A stretch of 64,000 nucleotides of DNA, taken from Pristionchus mayeri. Lineage: Eukaryota; Nematoda; Chromadorea; Rhabditida; Neodiplogasteridae. Positions 45,694-58,700 of this stretch are shown one piece after another. The notes beneath the pieces are model-generated. The model was not told the origin of the DNA and did not search any database. It was given only the letters and a program-made list of their open reading frames with translations. The position numbers and the translations under genes were made by a program. The DNA is taken from the NCBI GenBank assembly GCA_036245805.1, contig BTRK01000005.1, positions 29,865,469 to 29,929,468 on the forward strand, read 5' to 3'. Every line of letters begins with the position of its first letter. Within the stretch, counting starts at the first letter, position 1.

Positions 45694-47981
45694 TCAGCCG
45701 CGCTTCATGTCTTCATTGAGCTTGTCGATGAGCATCGGAAGCTCGGAGACGTCCTCACACTGTAGAGACCACAGATAGTTAATTATGATGGTCAGTTTGC
45801 TCGAAAAGCGATCAATTCTAATTAGTCACTACAGTACCAAAGATCAAAGACCAAATTCCACTCACGAAGAAGTCCGAGTACTGTCCGAGTGTGTCCTTGT
45901 TGCCAATGCCAGAGAGGACGGCGACGGATGCACGCAGTCCCGCCACTCTTCCCATCTTGACGTCAGCCACTGTGTCCCCCACCATCACCGCCTCCTGAAT
46001 TCATACCATTGTTTTTCCTTAGCTTTTATTTAATTTTACATAAGTAAAATATACGATTGAGAAGATCAAAGACCAATCAGCTCACACTCAGTTCGACGCC
46101 CAGCTTCTTGCAAATCTGGATGGCGCAGTGAGGAGAGGGCTTGGGGACGATGCCTGCAGAGGACAGAGATCAAACTAGAGAGATTGCCGTATTCTAAATC
46201 ATGGAACTGTGCTCACGATAACGAATTAAAGAAGAACGATTAACAACTATCGTACCCTGGTCGTTGCCGCACACGACGAGATCCATGTGGTGCGAGATGC
46301 CGAGCATCTCCATCTGGTTGACTGTGGCGCGTCTGGCAAAGGAGAAAGATCAGGCACATCTACCATATTTCAAATAATTGGACTTGAACAGTTATGATGT
46401 TTGTGTTTCAGGAATCAATTAGAGCTTTGGATAATACAGTTAATGATCGAGTTATTCATATGACCAATATTAATAAGAAAGTCTAGTTAAACTTTGAATG
46501 CAATGGTAAGTCACTCAGTGATAAACGTCCAACTCTTGCTCACCGGGAGTCTGCAGTGCAGACGGCAGAGCGCACGCCGCGTTGTGCGAGCTCCTCGAAC
46601 ATCGTCGGTAGATCACACACCGGACGAGTGACGCCACCCTTCACCGCCTAGAAGCATCGATCGATTATCATGTGATACCGTAACCATTATCATGATAAGA
46701 GCTAGAAAACAGTTCTGGCAATTAGGGAAACGCACCTCGGGCACGGCCACCTGCACGACGCGATCAGCGTGATCCTGGTGAAGCCCGAGCGACTGCAATT
46801 TGCAATGTTCACTCCCATTTTTCTCCTCACACTTCTCGAGAAGTTTTTTTTGGTATTCATGTCGTAATTATATGTACCGAATTGTTGTGTTTAAATGATA
46901 ATACGCGTCGAGGAGGTCGTGTACCTGGAGTGTCTTGCTCACGTCCTCTCTGATGCCCAGCAGCGTCTTCTCAGCCAGTGCTCCCATTGAGACCTGAATT
47001 GGACTACATTGATATACTATTCATTCGATTTTTCGCTAAATCTTCCATGAAAGAGCGGGTGCAAAATAGCGGGTGCCAGACATGCTATTCTCCGAAATCT
47101 TCCCATTCTTCAAAACAGGCGAAGCGTAAGGCGCGCTCCTATCGAGTGTGCACCCATGGAGCACTGCTGTTTTCACAACTCTGTTATTTGTCTATCCTGC
47201 GTATTTCTCCCCAGGGTGCGATATTGTGAGAAAATTGCTCGAGAACGTTGTGGATTCACGTATTCTAAACTCAATTTCGACGTCCCTTTGAGAGAGCGGA
47301 AGAAAAGCGGGAAGAAAAAACAGGATTGGCCAAATTTGCACGATGACGAGGTCTAGGGGGAAAAGGCAAGGACAGCGACGCAAATACAGTCAAATACGAT
47401 TCCCCGGAATACAATACAGTTCATTTTGGGGGTGGGAAGACGAGGAAGGATTGAGTAGATACGCCTACGCATCAAGGGGGAAGGATGGAATCAGATTCCA
47501 GTCTGTAACTTGACTACGGGCGGAAATTGGTGATCGGTTTTTTGTAAACGAAATAAATGTTATCGAATCTGCCGATTCTCGGATTCTCCCATGGTCGTGA
47601 GAAGCAATCATTGTTACATCTTTGGATACATTTTTGATTCTCGACATTTATAGAAAACAAAAACAATGTCAAAAAAAATAACAACGAAAAGATCGAACCT
47701 TGCAAGTGACGGGGCACACTCCGAGGGTCTTGTACACGGCGGGAGCGCACGCCATACCCGTCTCCTTCTCCAACCTGACATGCAGAACATAAGTTCGAAA
47801 TTGTTTGTTTGAGTTACGCTTTTCATTTTCTATTCACAAAATATAGAGTAATGATCAATTCAGTGATTACGGTAAATTGATAATCTCACATGGTTACGGT
47901 AGTGTTCGCCCAGGGGATCCACATGGAGTGGAAGTCGACGAGCGTGCCGTCCTTGTCGAAGATTACCAACTTGATCGACAT
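45694..47981 (-). CDS. HAD-superfamily phosphatase (phosphoglycolate-phosphatase-like)
   Basis: Nine exons, 47981-47890, 47774-47699, 46993-46925, 46792-46736, 46647-46544, 46332-46256, 46153-46086, 45994-45866 and 45759-45694, give 245 residues, a usual length for the family. All four HAD motifs are visible: I, VIFDKDGTLVDF with nucleophile and acid-base Asp; II, AVCTADS; III, the Lys in IVPKPSP; IV, MVGDTVADVKMG binding Mg2+. The insert between I and II is mostly helical with two cysteines in VCPVTCK, consistent with a C1-type cap. The likely reaction is hydrolysis of a small phosphomonoester in the cytosol. The substrate cannot be read from the sequence. Intron 2 (46994-47698) is much longer than the others. 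Confidence 0.9.
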
Positions 47982-50900
47982 CCTCCTGCAATTCCACTAC
48001 CGTACTCTGGCCGCATCCTCACGCGCGATCGTCAACTGACTTCGACGGGGCAACGACGGTGGACTCGCGCAACGGATCATGAGCGATCGATAATACAGGG
48101 ATCGGATACGGTACTTATGGGCGAGATCGTCAACGATTGAGAGCAAAGTGAGCAACATTGAACTGAATGGAACGATGAGTCGACCTAGGAGGATCTTTAG
48201 ATTCAGAATTGAATCACAAGACTAATTGAGAGAAGCTGCAGGAAATCTGAATACTCCTTCGTTAGTCTCCTCTCGCATTCAGAAGTCAGCTGAGAGAGAC
48301 AGTTACTACACCTTCCCTCTCTCCTTTCCCATTCAATCCATCTACAAAACTACAAAAGACTAAGGCACGCTAGTGACAATCTGAACATCAAACGGAACAC
48401 CTCCGTCAGAGGTTCCGAGTAGGTCAAAGATTGCTTTTCTGCTCGAAAATGTTTAAAAGGGCAACTTCACCGAGTAGAGGGAGGTAAAGACCGCTCGAGA
48501 CGCGAGAAAACGAGTAGAATGAAGGGAGAGAAGAGCGATGATTTTGAGAAATGAGAAAGTCACGTCCAAAAGTTCAAGAGATCGCAGTTGCTGTGAGAAT
48601 TGGCCATTCAAGTGATGAGAGCGGATTTCTAGTTCCTCATTCAGACAAGAGGAACTTCTAAGTGAAGTCAAGTTGTTCTGCAATATCCCATGGCAGATAC
48701 GAAGAATGGAGAGAACACGAAGGGGGGGGGAGCCAGATCTGCGATTAAGCGGTGCCTACCGTACCCAGGGGGCGGGGGCGTACCCCTCCCCTTTCCATCC
48801 GGAAGTCGTCTGCAGCAGGATGGAGGTGGAACAGGAGAAGGGAAAGACAAGAAGATGTCGAGATCTCACTTGAGGGAGAAGAGAAGGGAAGGATGGAAAC
48901 TCGCGCAGATTGAATTTCCGCCATTTCGAAGGGCCTCAAGGAGGCTTTTCGGGAATTTTCACGAATTGCCCGAGAGGTTTGGTCAGAGTGCGCAGGGGGC
49001 GGAGTCTTCCCCGAAGTGAGGTGATATGGAGTTAGGGAGAAAGTGTGAAATTCGTCACTGAGAAATGATTGAAATCTGGGAAAGCAGCTAGGGATGGTAG
49101 CACGAAAAGCACGTCAACAAGGGCGGATATACTCCCACCATCCTCTGACCGTGGGAAGAGAGAGTGACGAGGGGGATGGAGATCGGGTTGGAGTGGAGTA
49201 AGAGGAATGCTCCACTCGCTGAAACCAACTTCTCGAATCCCCCCTGTTTGGCGATAGACTTGTATTATTGTATACGTCAGAATGTCTATAGTTGCTTCGA
49301 TCATGAGAAAATACAATTCTCCCTATTTTTACACCAAGACTTGCCAAAAACAATTCGACACAAAAATAAATGAAGAAACAAATTCTACGAAACCCCAAAT
49401 CATAATATTATTTTAGCAAAAGCGTATTTTCGAGACTGTGAAAAGACTGTTGTTCCAGGCACAGGACCGTGAGAAAATATGGAAACAAAGAACCACGTGA
49501 TCAATTCATTCCGAGAATTCACTCATCTGACGGGGAAATAGTTTTGGAATTGAAAATGTGAGGGTCCGCGACCGAAATCATGAAAAGAATGAACGAGAAA
49601 GGGATACATTTATGCCACGGGTTTGGCAACGACTGAATATGGGGGGCAGCCCACGCTGGGTTCACTGGAATTGCGCACTCATTGAGAAGACGCCTCACTC
49701 GAGTCAGAATCAGCTAGAAAATGGAGAAGATGTGAAGAGAAAAGAGGGAAAAGTCGGACTTTCTAACAATCTCTCCTCCCTCCCCCCCCCCCCTCTCCTC
49801 TCATACTCTTTCCGGCACCACTGTCCTCCCTGGGGACGCGATCCCTCTCGAAACCCGCGCGCTGACGTCAAACGACGACAGGGTTTGGTGAGGTGGTGCG
49901 GCGAGTGCACTACACCGTTACGCCATTTGCCAACCGGCGTACCTCATAGAAAAGCAATGTGAAATGAGAGAGGAGAAGGAACTCCATGGGAACCATCGGA
50001 GCGAAACCAGGAGTGGAGAAGGGGAAGAATGGGAAGAAGGAAGAGAAGGAGAAAGATGAGGAGAAAAAAGGAGACGAGAGAGAGAAGAAGAAGACACCAA
50101 ACCAATGAGGAGGTGGAATTTCTGAGGCGGTGAGTGAAACAAAGAAAATGATCTTATCCTGCGCGCGAAACGTAGTCCAACTAGGGTTTGAACTGCGGAT
50201 CACCGCGGCTCCAATCCCCACTGTTTCGCACTATATAGGATGTACTGAGAAAGAATGCTGAACTCGTCCAGATTCTACCGTAGATCGCATAAGCCACTTA
50301 GGAGTGAGTGATCACGTGATGACATGCCCGTAGATCACGAAGCCAATCTCAGAAGAAGGAAAGGCTGGTCAGAAGACGAAGGAAGGTCGGCCTAATTGGG
50401 GGCTTTCGACGGATTGACTCAAAAACACAGGGATGAATAACTAGGCCAATTTCGTAGAGGAGAAGGAGAAATCTCGAGATTATTGAGAGCGCGAGTGAGA
50501 TTCGAAGAAAATTGAGAAGAAGTCGGGGAATGGAATGGAATTCAAGAAGGGGAACGGCGAGGGGAATGTTCGGGATCTTTCAGTCCAAGCCCTGCAGAAC
50601 AGTAATGAAAACATGAAAAATAGCACGAATTTCGAAAACAAATACTAGTTTTCTATGAGAACTCTGGGCATCAGCGAGGAATCATCTGACACAGCTCAGC
50701 TGTCTCCTTTTCTAACTTCTCGCGAGGGGGCGTGGACTCCTCCTCCTCCTCCTTCCCAGTGGGTGACGATGGCCCCCGCGACCAAATCTGATTGTTCCCC
50801 CTAGCTCGTCCCTATTCTTTCCTCTGTCTCTTTACGAGATTCATTCGAGGAATCGCGCAGTTCGTACTTTTGGACGACTCCTTCACGGATTTAGCATAAG

Positions 50901-52759
50901 ATCTATTTAAGGAAATGAAACTGTTGATTGGGCTTGCTGCAAAATGACTCGAATTCTAGGTTCCGGAAAAATAATTGCGTACAAACTGTTGTAAATGAAG
51001 CAATAACTTGGGAAGGATAAAAGCAAAGTAAGCGCTAACTACAACTGCTACGATTCCTTCTGAAGAATACCACCAATCAGCGCACCCTTGTATTACGGGC
51101 AAAGTGTGATGCCGAAGAACTTGGTCGCACCTAAGAATCAGTAACGTACTCCTCGACGCTTGCCGATTAGCAAGAAACCGGAAGCGACCTCTGTTTTCGT
51201 CATTGCTCCATCGTTTCTCCACTGAAACACGAGCGAGTCGCTGAGTGGAAGGAGTCTCCCACGGGACTCGTGTATCACTCAGGGGCAACGCGAGTGCGCA
51301 ACCATTTTTTCCACTTCCGCAGAGCCGCATTCTTGCTATTCTCCGGTTGCAAGAATCGCAATGACGAGCAAGAGAGATTTGCAAACCGCCGACTTCTAAT
51401 CCACGGCTCTGATCCTCGAAGGACGTCATCGGTCTCGTCTTCGAGAGCTCCAGACACCCCGTTTCTCCCCCTCTCCGACGATTGGAAACGGCGATGGATA
51501 ATTCATGACTGGAATGGAGCTCAGTGAGCGAGTGTTCGATGGAATGGAGAAGGAGGAGGAGGAGGAGGAGAAGGATGGGAGGGAGAGATTCCACTACCGC
51601 CCGAATTCAGAATGAGAAATGAGTTCGTTTCAAGCAACACGGAAAGGAACGCTCGGCCAGGCATTCGGCTTTGTCGAGTGTTCTGAATTTCGTCTACTTC
51701 ACACACAAAGGCACCAAATTCTTGCGCATACGTGACTTGTTTGTGGGAAATATGCCAAATGATTCATAAAATATTCAATTCAGTGCTCAAAAGGCGTCGA
51801 AATGGTCAGGAGCTCCCGGGCGTAGGTGAAACTTACCTAGTAGATCACGATGACGATTCGGATGACGTAGCAAAGGTAGCATCGCACCAGGGACGGAAGC
51901 TACTCGACTCCAAGGGAGACAATGGAATATCTTAGCAGCTGAAGAGAGCGAGAAAGTGACGAATTCTCTCCGTGTCAATTCTTCAATTCTGACGGGCGTC
52001 GAATTCCTCAACACGGACTCATCTCGAGAGATTGTTGAGAAAGAGGAGAGCCAGATGCCCTCCGGGACTCCATTCCATTGTCTGTCTCGATCCCCTGAGG
52101 GACGGGGTTCGTGGGGTCGAGAAGAGCTTCTCCCCTTTCTCCCGCTGAGTGATGGATCCCGAGAGGATTGGAAAGGAAAAGAAAAGGGAGAGATATGCTG
52201 AGAGAAAAACGTCTGAGATGCGCTACGAGAATCCATAACAAGGCGAAGTTTGAGGAAGAAAGCAGGGATTTGATTGGACGAGGAAGAAAAAATACAAGAC
52301 AAGGAAAAGAGACGTCATCAGCCCTAATCCGGTTCCGCGTTGGCGCAAACTCTGATTTGTTTCTTCCAGAATGGCACAATTATTTCACTACCCGGATGTG
52401 TTTCATTGGAATTTAATGAGAAATGATGAATGAAGTCTTACAATTGCACGCATGGTGTGAGCCACAAAATATGAAATAATTAACTTTTGCAATTCTCAGG
52501 TACGAGTGTTAGTCTGTGATATCCTTTATCGAGTATTCATTGGTACTGGTCTGGCTAAGGGGCGAAATAAGCGACATTCGATACGAGAGAGAATTTCTGC
52601 ATACAAAAGCAGGAGATGATCACCGGTGTTGAACTGCGTACATGGAATAGTCTTTAGGGAAAGGTAGATCGAGAAAGGGGAGCCTTATTAGGCGAAGGGA
52701 GTGTATGGTGTGGTGGTGGTGCGAGATATGGCGACGACGTTTCTTAAACGGCGGATACG
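47982..52759. other. Long intergenic region, no convincing gene
   Basis: About 4.8 kb between the HAD start and the IQGAP stop. It contains purine-rich strand-biased stretches (for example 49960-50090 and 52160-52310) and C/T-rich ones. Long open frames such as 50956-51594 (minus) and 48690-49019 (plus) have low-complexity composition and no domain. A degenerate tRNA-like stretch with a T-arm-like AGTTCAAACCC lies on the minus strand at 50165-50225. HAD promoter sequence and the IQGAP 3' UTR are expected here. Confidence 0.5.
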
Positions 52760-55700
52760 CTACTGGCCGTAGAACTTCTTGTTGATGTGGGCGATGAGCT
52801 CGTTGATGGAGAACACGAGCGAGTTCTTCACCGAGTACTGCTTCTCGCTACGGTACTGCGCCTGCAGGAGGTCCTGCAACGAAGATTACGGTAGGAAATG
52901 GAAAAATAATCGATACCTACCTGGAAGTCTACAGTATACTCGCCGAGCGGCTCCTTTCCGTCCAGAACCCGCACGTCGAAGACGCCCTTCTTCTCAGAGC
53001 GAGAGAACTCCACCGACCACTTCGCGGCTCTGCAAGGTCCCAGTTCTACCGTAGTACCCCTACTGAGTTGAACACTAGCCATATGCATTCTACCGTAATC
53101 CAGACCTACAGTATTCCCTCAGTGTACCGTACCTCCTCGTCTGCTCTGCTCCGGCAATCTTGTTATCGACGAGAACTCCCTTGCGGAAGAGCTTCTCCAC
53201 GGTCGTCTTGTGCGACTGCCGAGTGTCCGCGGAGGTGCGTGCCTGAATGAGGAGATTGAGTCTCGGTAGGATTTGGAGGGGTACGGTAAGTTGAACGAAT
53301 ACGGTAGGCGAGGTTACGGTACCTTGCTGATCTTGCCCGCCTTCTCCGTCGTCGAGAGGATCGAGATGCGACTGAAATAATTGATTTGTTTTCAAAAATC
53401 TTATGGCGAAAAAATTGCCTTATTGTGGAAACCAAATAGTATATATTAAAGGTGAAACGTATTTTGAAATCATTGAAGAACTCTCGAAACATCCTCTCAC
53501 CGGGTGGTCTTGCTCAGGTTCTCCAGACAGGTGTCGAGGTACACTTCGTACTGGTTCAGGCGCTCCGCCAACTCGTCCCTCTGCTTCCTGCAATAGGAAA
53601 TTGATTTTTTTCCAAATTGTCGATTGATTTCCTACGGTATTTGCAGAATTACGATACCTGAGTCGTCCCTCGGACTCCTCGAGACTCTTCCTCTGCGCCG
53701 TTCGCTCCTTCCTGCGGGCAGTGGCGAGTCGGATGTCCTGCAACGATAAGATGGATACTGTATCCTCATAATATTGATTTCATTCCAGGTTGATTAGGTT
53801 ATGGACATTCTCATAGTGGTAGAGTATTTTCAATTGAATTCGAGGATACTTTTTCGTTCTAAACCTACCCCAGGCCCTTCTCCTGAGTAGATTTGGATTC
53901 TAGAATTGAGTGAATTGGATGGTACTCTTCTAGAAGGTGGGGGGGGGGCACGTCATCTTCCCCTGGGAGGGAGACAACGTGGGGGGAGAGGTGGCTATTC
54001 TTCCCATTTTCTCAGTCCCATGATATCAGATGAGCGAGAGATAACTTCGCTTTCTCTCACTCCCGCGTGGGAGTGAAAAGGGAAAAGCGCGCCGGAATAG
54101 CGCAAGAAAGGGTCAGGAAGGGGGAGAGGAAGGAGGGAACCCGCGTCTTCCGGGGTTGTAGCTCGATGATCAGCGGCACTACTAAATTCTATTAGAACCG
54201 GGAATCCGAGAACCGCGACTTAAGACTCCGCTGGTGGGAAACAAGAGACGGGCTTCCTGGAGCCGTCAATTCCCGAGCCGGCATTTGTCCCTCACATTGG
54301 CGATGTCGGTGACGATGTGCTGGTACCCGTCGTCGGCGTCGACACGACGAGAAGATTCGAGAGAGTCAAGCAAGTTGCTGATCTCGGCCTGCTTCGCCGC
54401 GATGTTCTCACTGAAAATGAACCACTTTTTCTCTTTTCTTGGCAAAAAATTATATATTTTTTTGTTTCCCATCACAGTTCTTAGAAATCACTGGGATGTT
54501 ATTGTCTTAAGCTAATCGTTCGAAGAGCTTTTCGCTAAATCTCAAAGCTCGCCATTTGGAGGGGGCGGAATTCGAGTCGCGCGCTTGCAAAGCACCAATG
54601 TGCAAGGGGGCAATGAGCGAGGGATGGAGGGAGAGCGCGTGGGTTGACAATGACGAGAGAGAGCGGTCACCACTCAGTTCAAGGCAACAGATTCTTTGTT
54701 TTCATCGAAGCTCTCCTCCGAAGGGTTGTTAGCAACCGATGTGCTCTAACGTGTCCAGGCAGTGTGCCCATTGAAGAGTCATCCTCAATCACATGAGGGA
54801 GCAGCACCAAATTTCGTTCTACTCGTAGCATGAGATTTTTGAATCAATTTCGGTCAATCTACCCTAAAAATTCCAAAATGAAGAGAATTCACTGACAACT
54901 TGGGCTGGTCGTTGAAGAGTCGGTCGTGGGTCGATTCCACTCCAGGAGTCGCACGGAATTCGAGCAATTCGGGCATCGACGAACCGACGCAGCCAGAGAG
55001 GAGGAGATCGACGATGAACCGCTTCGCGCTGAGCATTCACTTTTTTAATTTAAATTTTCCAAAAAAATCATTTTTTAAGAAATTACGAGTGCATCACTGA
55101 TAGTTGGATCGTATGTGAAACACATTCAAAGCGATTATTTAAAAATATTCTAGTTCTCACTTCACGAATTCCTGTTGTTCCTTCCTCGCTTGGGCGGCCT
55201 TCTCTTCGTCTTCATACGAAGTGGAGGAAGACATCGGATGGAGGTAGAGAACCATCGTCCTAAGATTGATCTTTAATCTTTATCTAAATCACTCTCGCAA
55301 CACAAGGCTCCGTAATGCCACTTTTAACTTCTCGCCTCTGAATGACTGTAGGATACGCGTGACAAAATGAAGATAAATATGTAAATCTATACAAAAACAC
55401 CGTACCTCTCGTCATCGGCCGTACTCGCGTTGAGAGACTCGACGAGCGTGCGGAAGGGTTTGGCAGAAAGAGCTACCGTCATCTGGAATTATTGAGTTTA
55501 GACAAAGTTACGGTATTGTTCGATCGATGAATCCACTTACCGGGGCGATATTCTGTTTGACGGAGTTGATCACATCGACGATCGTCCTTCCGGGAAGGGC
55601 CAGGACTGGTCTGAAGATGATCAGTTATCGATTGGATAGGATATCATGGTACTAAGCAGGTTCTGTGTGGCACCCACGGTACCATGGCACCAGAGATGTG

Positions 55701-58700
55701 GTACCGTACCTTCTGGCGGGGTCGTAGTGGGTGTACTCGGAGAGTCCGTCGTAGAGATCACCCAGATACTGCACGGAATCGAGCGATTCCATCACGAAGT
55801 TCCTTAAGATCAGAGAAATCAACGATCAAACAATAACAAAAGACGAATGCAATCCCTTTCGGTTGTATTTTTTTCGTTTTCAACCATCAGTCTGTCGTTG
55901 ACTAGGTGAAAAACTTTTGTAAGCTGATCCAGATACTATGAAGCACATTTATTCTGATAGCCAAATTGAATCTATTTTTGAAACAGGATTCAGTTTGTTT
56001 TTTTTTTAAATGTAATTGAATACGAGCTAATTACATTCTTCTCAGTCTAGCGTGTAGAAACTCACTTAAACTGTTGGTTGATGATGTGAATCTGTCGATT
56101 CAGCGAGGAGAGGTACCACTTCGCGTTACCGTACTGCAACGAATACAGTAAGACATCATTTTCTGTCCCAGAATTGCGCTAATTGCCTTCCTACCCTCCC
56201 AGATTACCGTACCCCTCGATTGGCGACAGCATACTGCATGAACTTGGTGACGGCGATCATCTTGGCCATTCCCTCGTCCGTCGTCTCCTTGCCCGTCGTT
56301 GTTGAGATGTGACGAGTGTTGAGCAGAGAGGGACGAATCCACGCCTGAAAACAGGCATTGAAGAAGATCAAAGACCAAATCCGATCATCAATCGTGCAGA
56401 TCATTTCTGTATGGTCATTCAAGTGGGAGTATGGGTCCAAGAATTAGTTACCAACTCGGTGCCAAGTGAATCGTGGTACCTCGTAAGCCAGTTCGGCGAC
56501 GGCCTTCTGCTGGTCGGGCAGGGAAGCGGCCGGGAATCGACGACGCAGCTCGTCAGCAGTGAACAGAAGCACGTACTTGACCGAGCGACTGCAAGTATGT
56601 TGTTAGCAGGTTTTAGCGGTTTCGCATGATTGTGATTTGAAATTTTTTAAAAATCGATAAATCGTACGGTATCTGGTGCTTGGCGAGGATGGCTGCGGCG
56701 AATCGCTCACTCCACTCGGCAAGGAACGACTTCGACTCCTCCAGCACCTGAAGATTGGCCTTTGATCTTCGTTTAAAATACGTTATAGCAATGATGTGTT
56801 TAACACTCGGAAGAAGAGATAAGACGGGCTTTTCAATTCTGCATAAATTCATGTAAAAACAAAAACCTCCTCCAAAATTTGAATGAAAAAATGTTCCATG
56901 CAAACTGTAAGCAGACCTCTTTGACTTTCTCGTCCTCGAGTGCAGTCTGTGCATCGGCTGGCTTCACTCCTCCGTACATCGAGACGTAGACGTCGATAGG
57001 ATCCAGATTGAAGGCCTGGTTCTCCTGAGATGAATTGGTCTTTAACCTCTTGTACTTCACGTTTTTTTCTCTATTATTCACACTTCAATTATCTATCTTT
57101 CGTAAGGTTTCGAATGTCTCGCACTGCTACAAAGACATGACATAATAGATAAACATCTCACCCTGCTCTCGGTGGTGAAGAATGCCTTCATCTCCTCTCC
57201 GAGTGCATCACAAACTCGATTGTTGATGGAATCGAAGAGGCAATCAGTGAGGAGAGAAGCGATGAGGGGAGTGCGACGGGAGGAGAACAGATCCTCCGGC
57301 TTAATGATCTGCAATTTGTAATGTAAAAATATTTATCAAAAGAGGATTTCTGAGAGTTTTGTTTACAGTAATGGGATATTGATTTACCCGACATAGATAA
57401 TCTTTATAAAATGGATACAAATCAATTTTTATTTTCTTACCTCATCCAGATCTCTCCTGACGATCTCGCAGAGCAGTCTCGCCATGAGGAATTCCTCCCT
57501 CTTCTCAGTCAGGAATCCAAACGAGGGAGCGATCGTAGTGGAGATCACTTTCTCCACTTCGGCAGAGTTGCGGGCTGGAAAGAGGACAGAGATTAAAATC
57601 AATCACTCAAAAGTAGGCATAAGTCACAGAATCAATAAGAAAGAATATTATGATATCCCGTTTTGATCATATCAATTGGAACATCGATTACCCTACCCTC
57701 GAGTAGGTTGACGAGGTAGGCGGGTTCGGTCTGCAGATGGTAGAACATCTGCTCGAGAGTCTCCGCCTGCTGGCGATCCTTGCGACGGAGCGAACCTGAG
57801 AAGGGGGAGATCATTCGTGAATTTGCACCTTCAAAATTCGAGAAAACGTAAAATTCTGGTCGTTGATCTCTTCTTCCATCCTCACCTTCTCTGCTCAGTC
57901 TCGCAGCCTCCTCGTCGCGAATCTTGTTCTTGTCCGCGATCACATCCTGAAATAATAGCTTTTAATTTTAAAATAATTTCCTGCAAATGCATTTAATCCC
58001 TGTACGAACTACATGGTTCTCAATGTGATGTGTTTCACGAAACTCGTTTCTTCTGAAGCAAATTATCTGAAGAAAGATCCACGAGGAGAAAACAGAAAAA
58101 AATTTTGGACCCGTACCTGTAGGTTGATTCTGTTCCTCACAAGCAGTCCGATCTTCTCATCGAGATCAGTCAGATCTCGATCGAGTCGCTGATTCGCCAC
58201 CACAAGATTGGTCACCCGCGCTTTGCTCTTCTCGATCTCTGCAAGAGGGTACAATGGTACCAAGCAGTACCGAACTGGTACCATGGTTCTGGACACGTAC
58301 CCAGTTCCTCGGTGCGGTCGTAGTCCTTGTCCTGTAGGTAGGTCACGAACTTGCGCACGAGTCGAAGCGAGGGCGCGTCAGCGGATTCTGAATGAAGACA
58401 TTGAATCGATTTGTTCGTTTCACCCCGTGAAAGTAGAAAGTGCTTTGTGTTTTAGTTTCAATTGCAATTCCACTCAATCCACTACTCACTGAGTTCACTG
58501 GCGTCTCTCTTCATCAAGTATCTCCTGTAATTCTCCTGGATCTTCCTGGCAGCCTCTTCCTCCTCCTCCTTCCTCTTCCTATCGGCCACCGCCTTCTCGT
58601 ATCGGGCGTTCGCAGTGGAGATCGAGGCCTGCAGAGGTCATCTTTGATCTTTGATGATATCATTCACCACTTGGTTTTTTCTGTTCTATCGCTAATCGCC

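Noticed and set aside
50165..50225. tRNA gene on the minus strand
   Set aside because: A B-box-like AGTTCAAACCC is present, but no acceptor or anticodon stem can be formed.
50956..51594. Minus-strand open frame of 212 codons with a leucine-rich start
   Set aside because: The leucine run comes from a CTC/CTT simple repeat, no domain is visible, and one such frame is expected by chance in this much sequence. It remains a weak candidate only.
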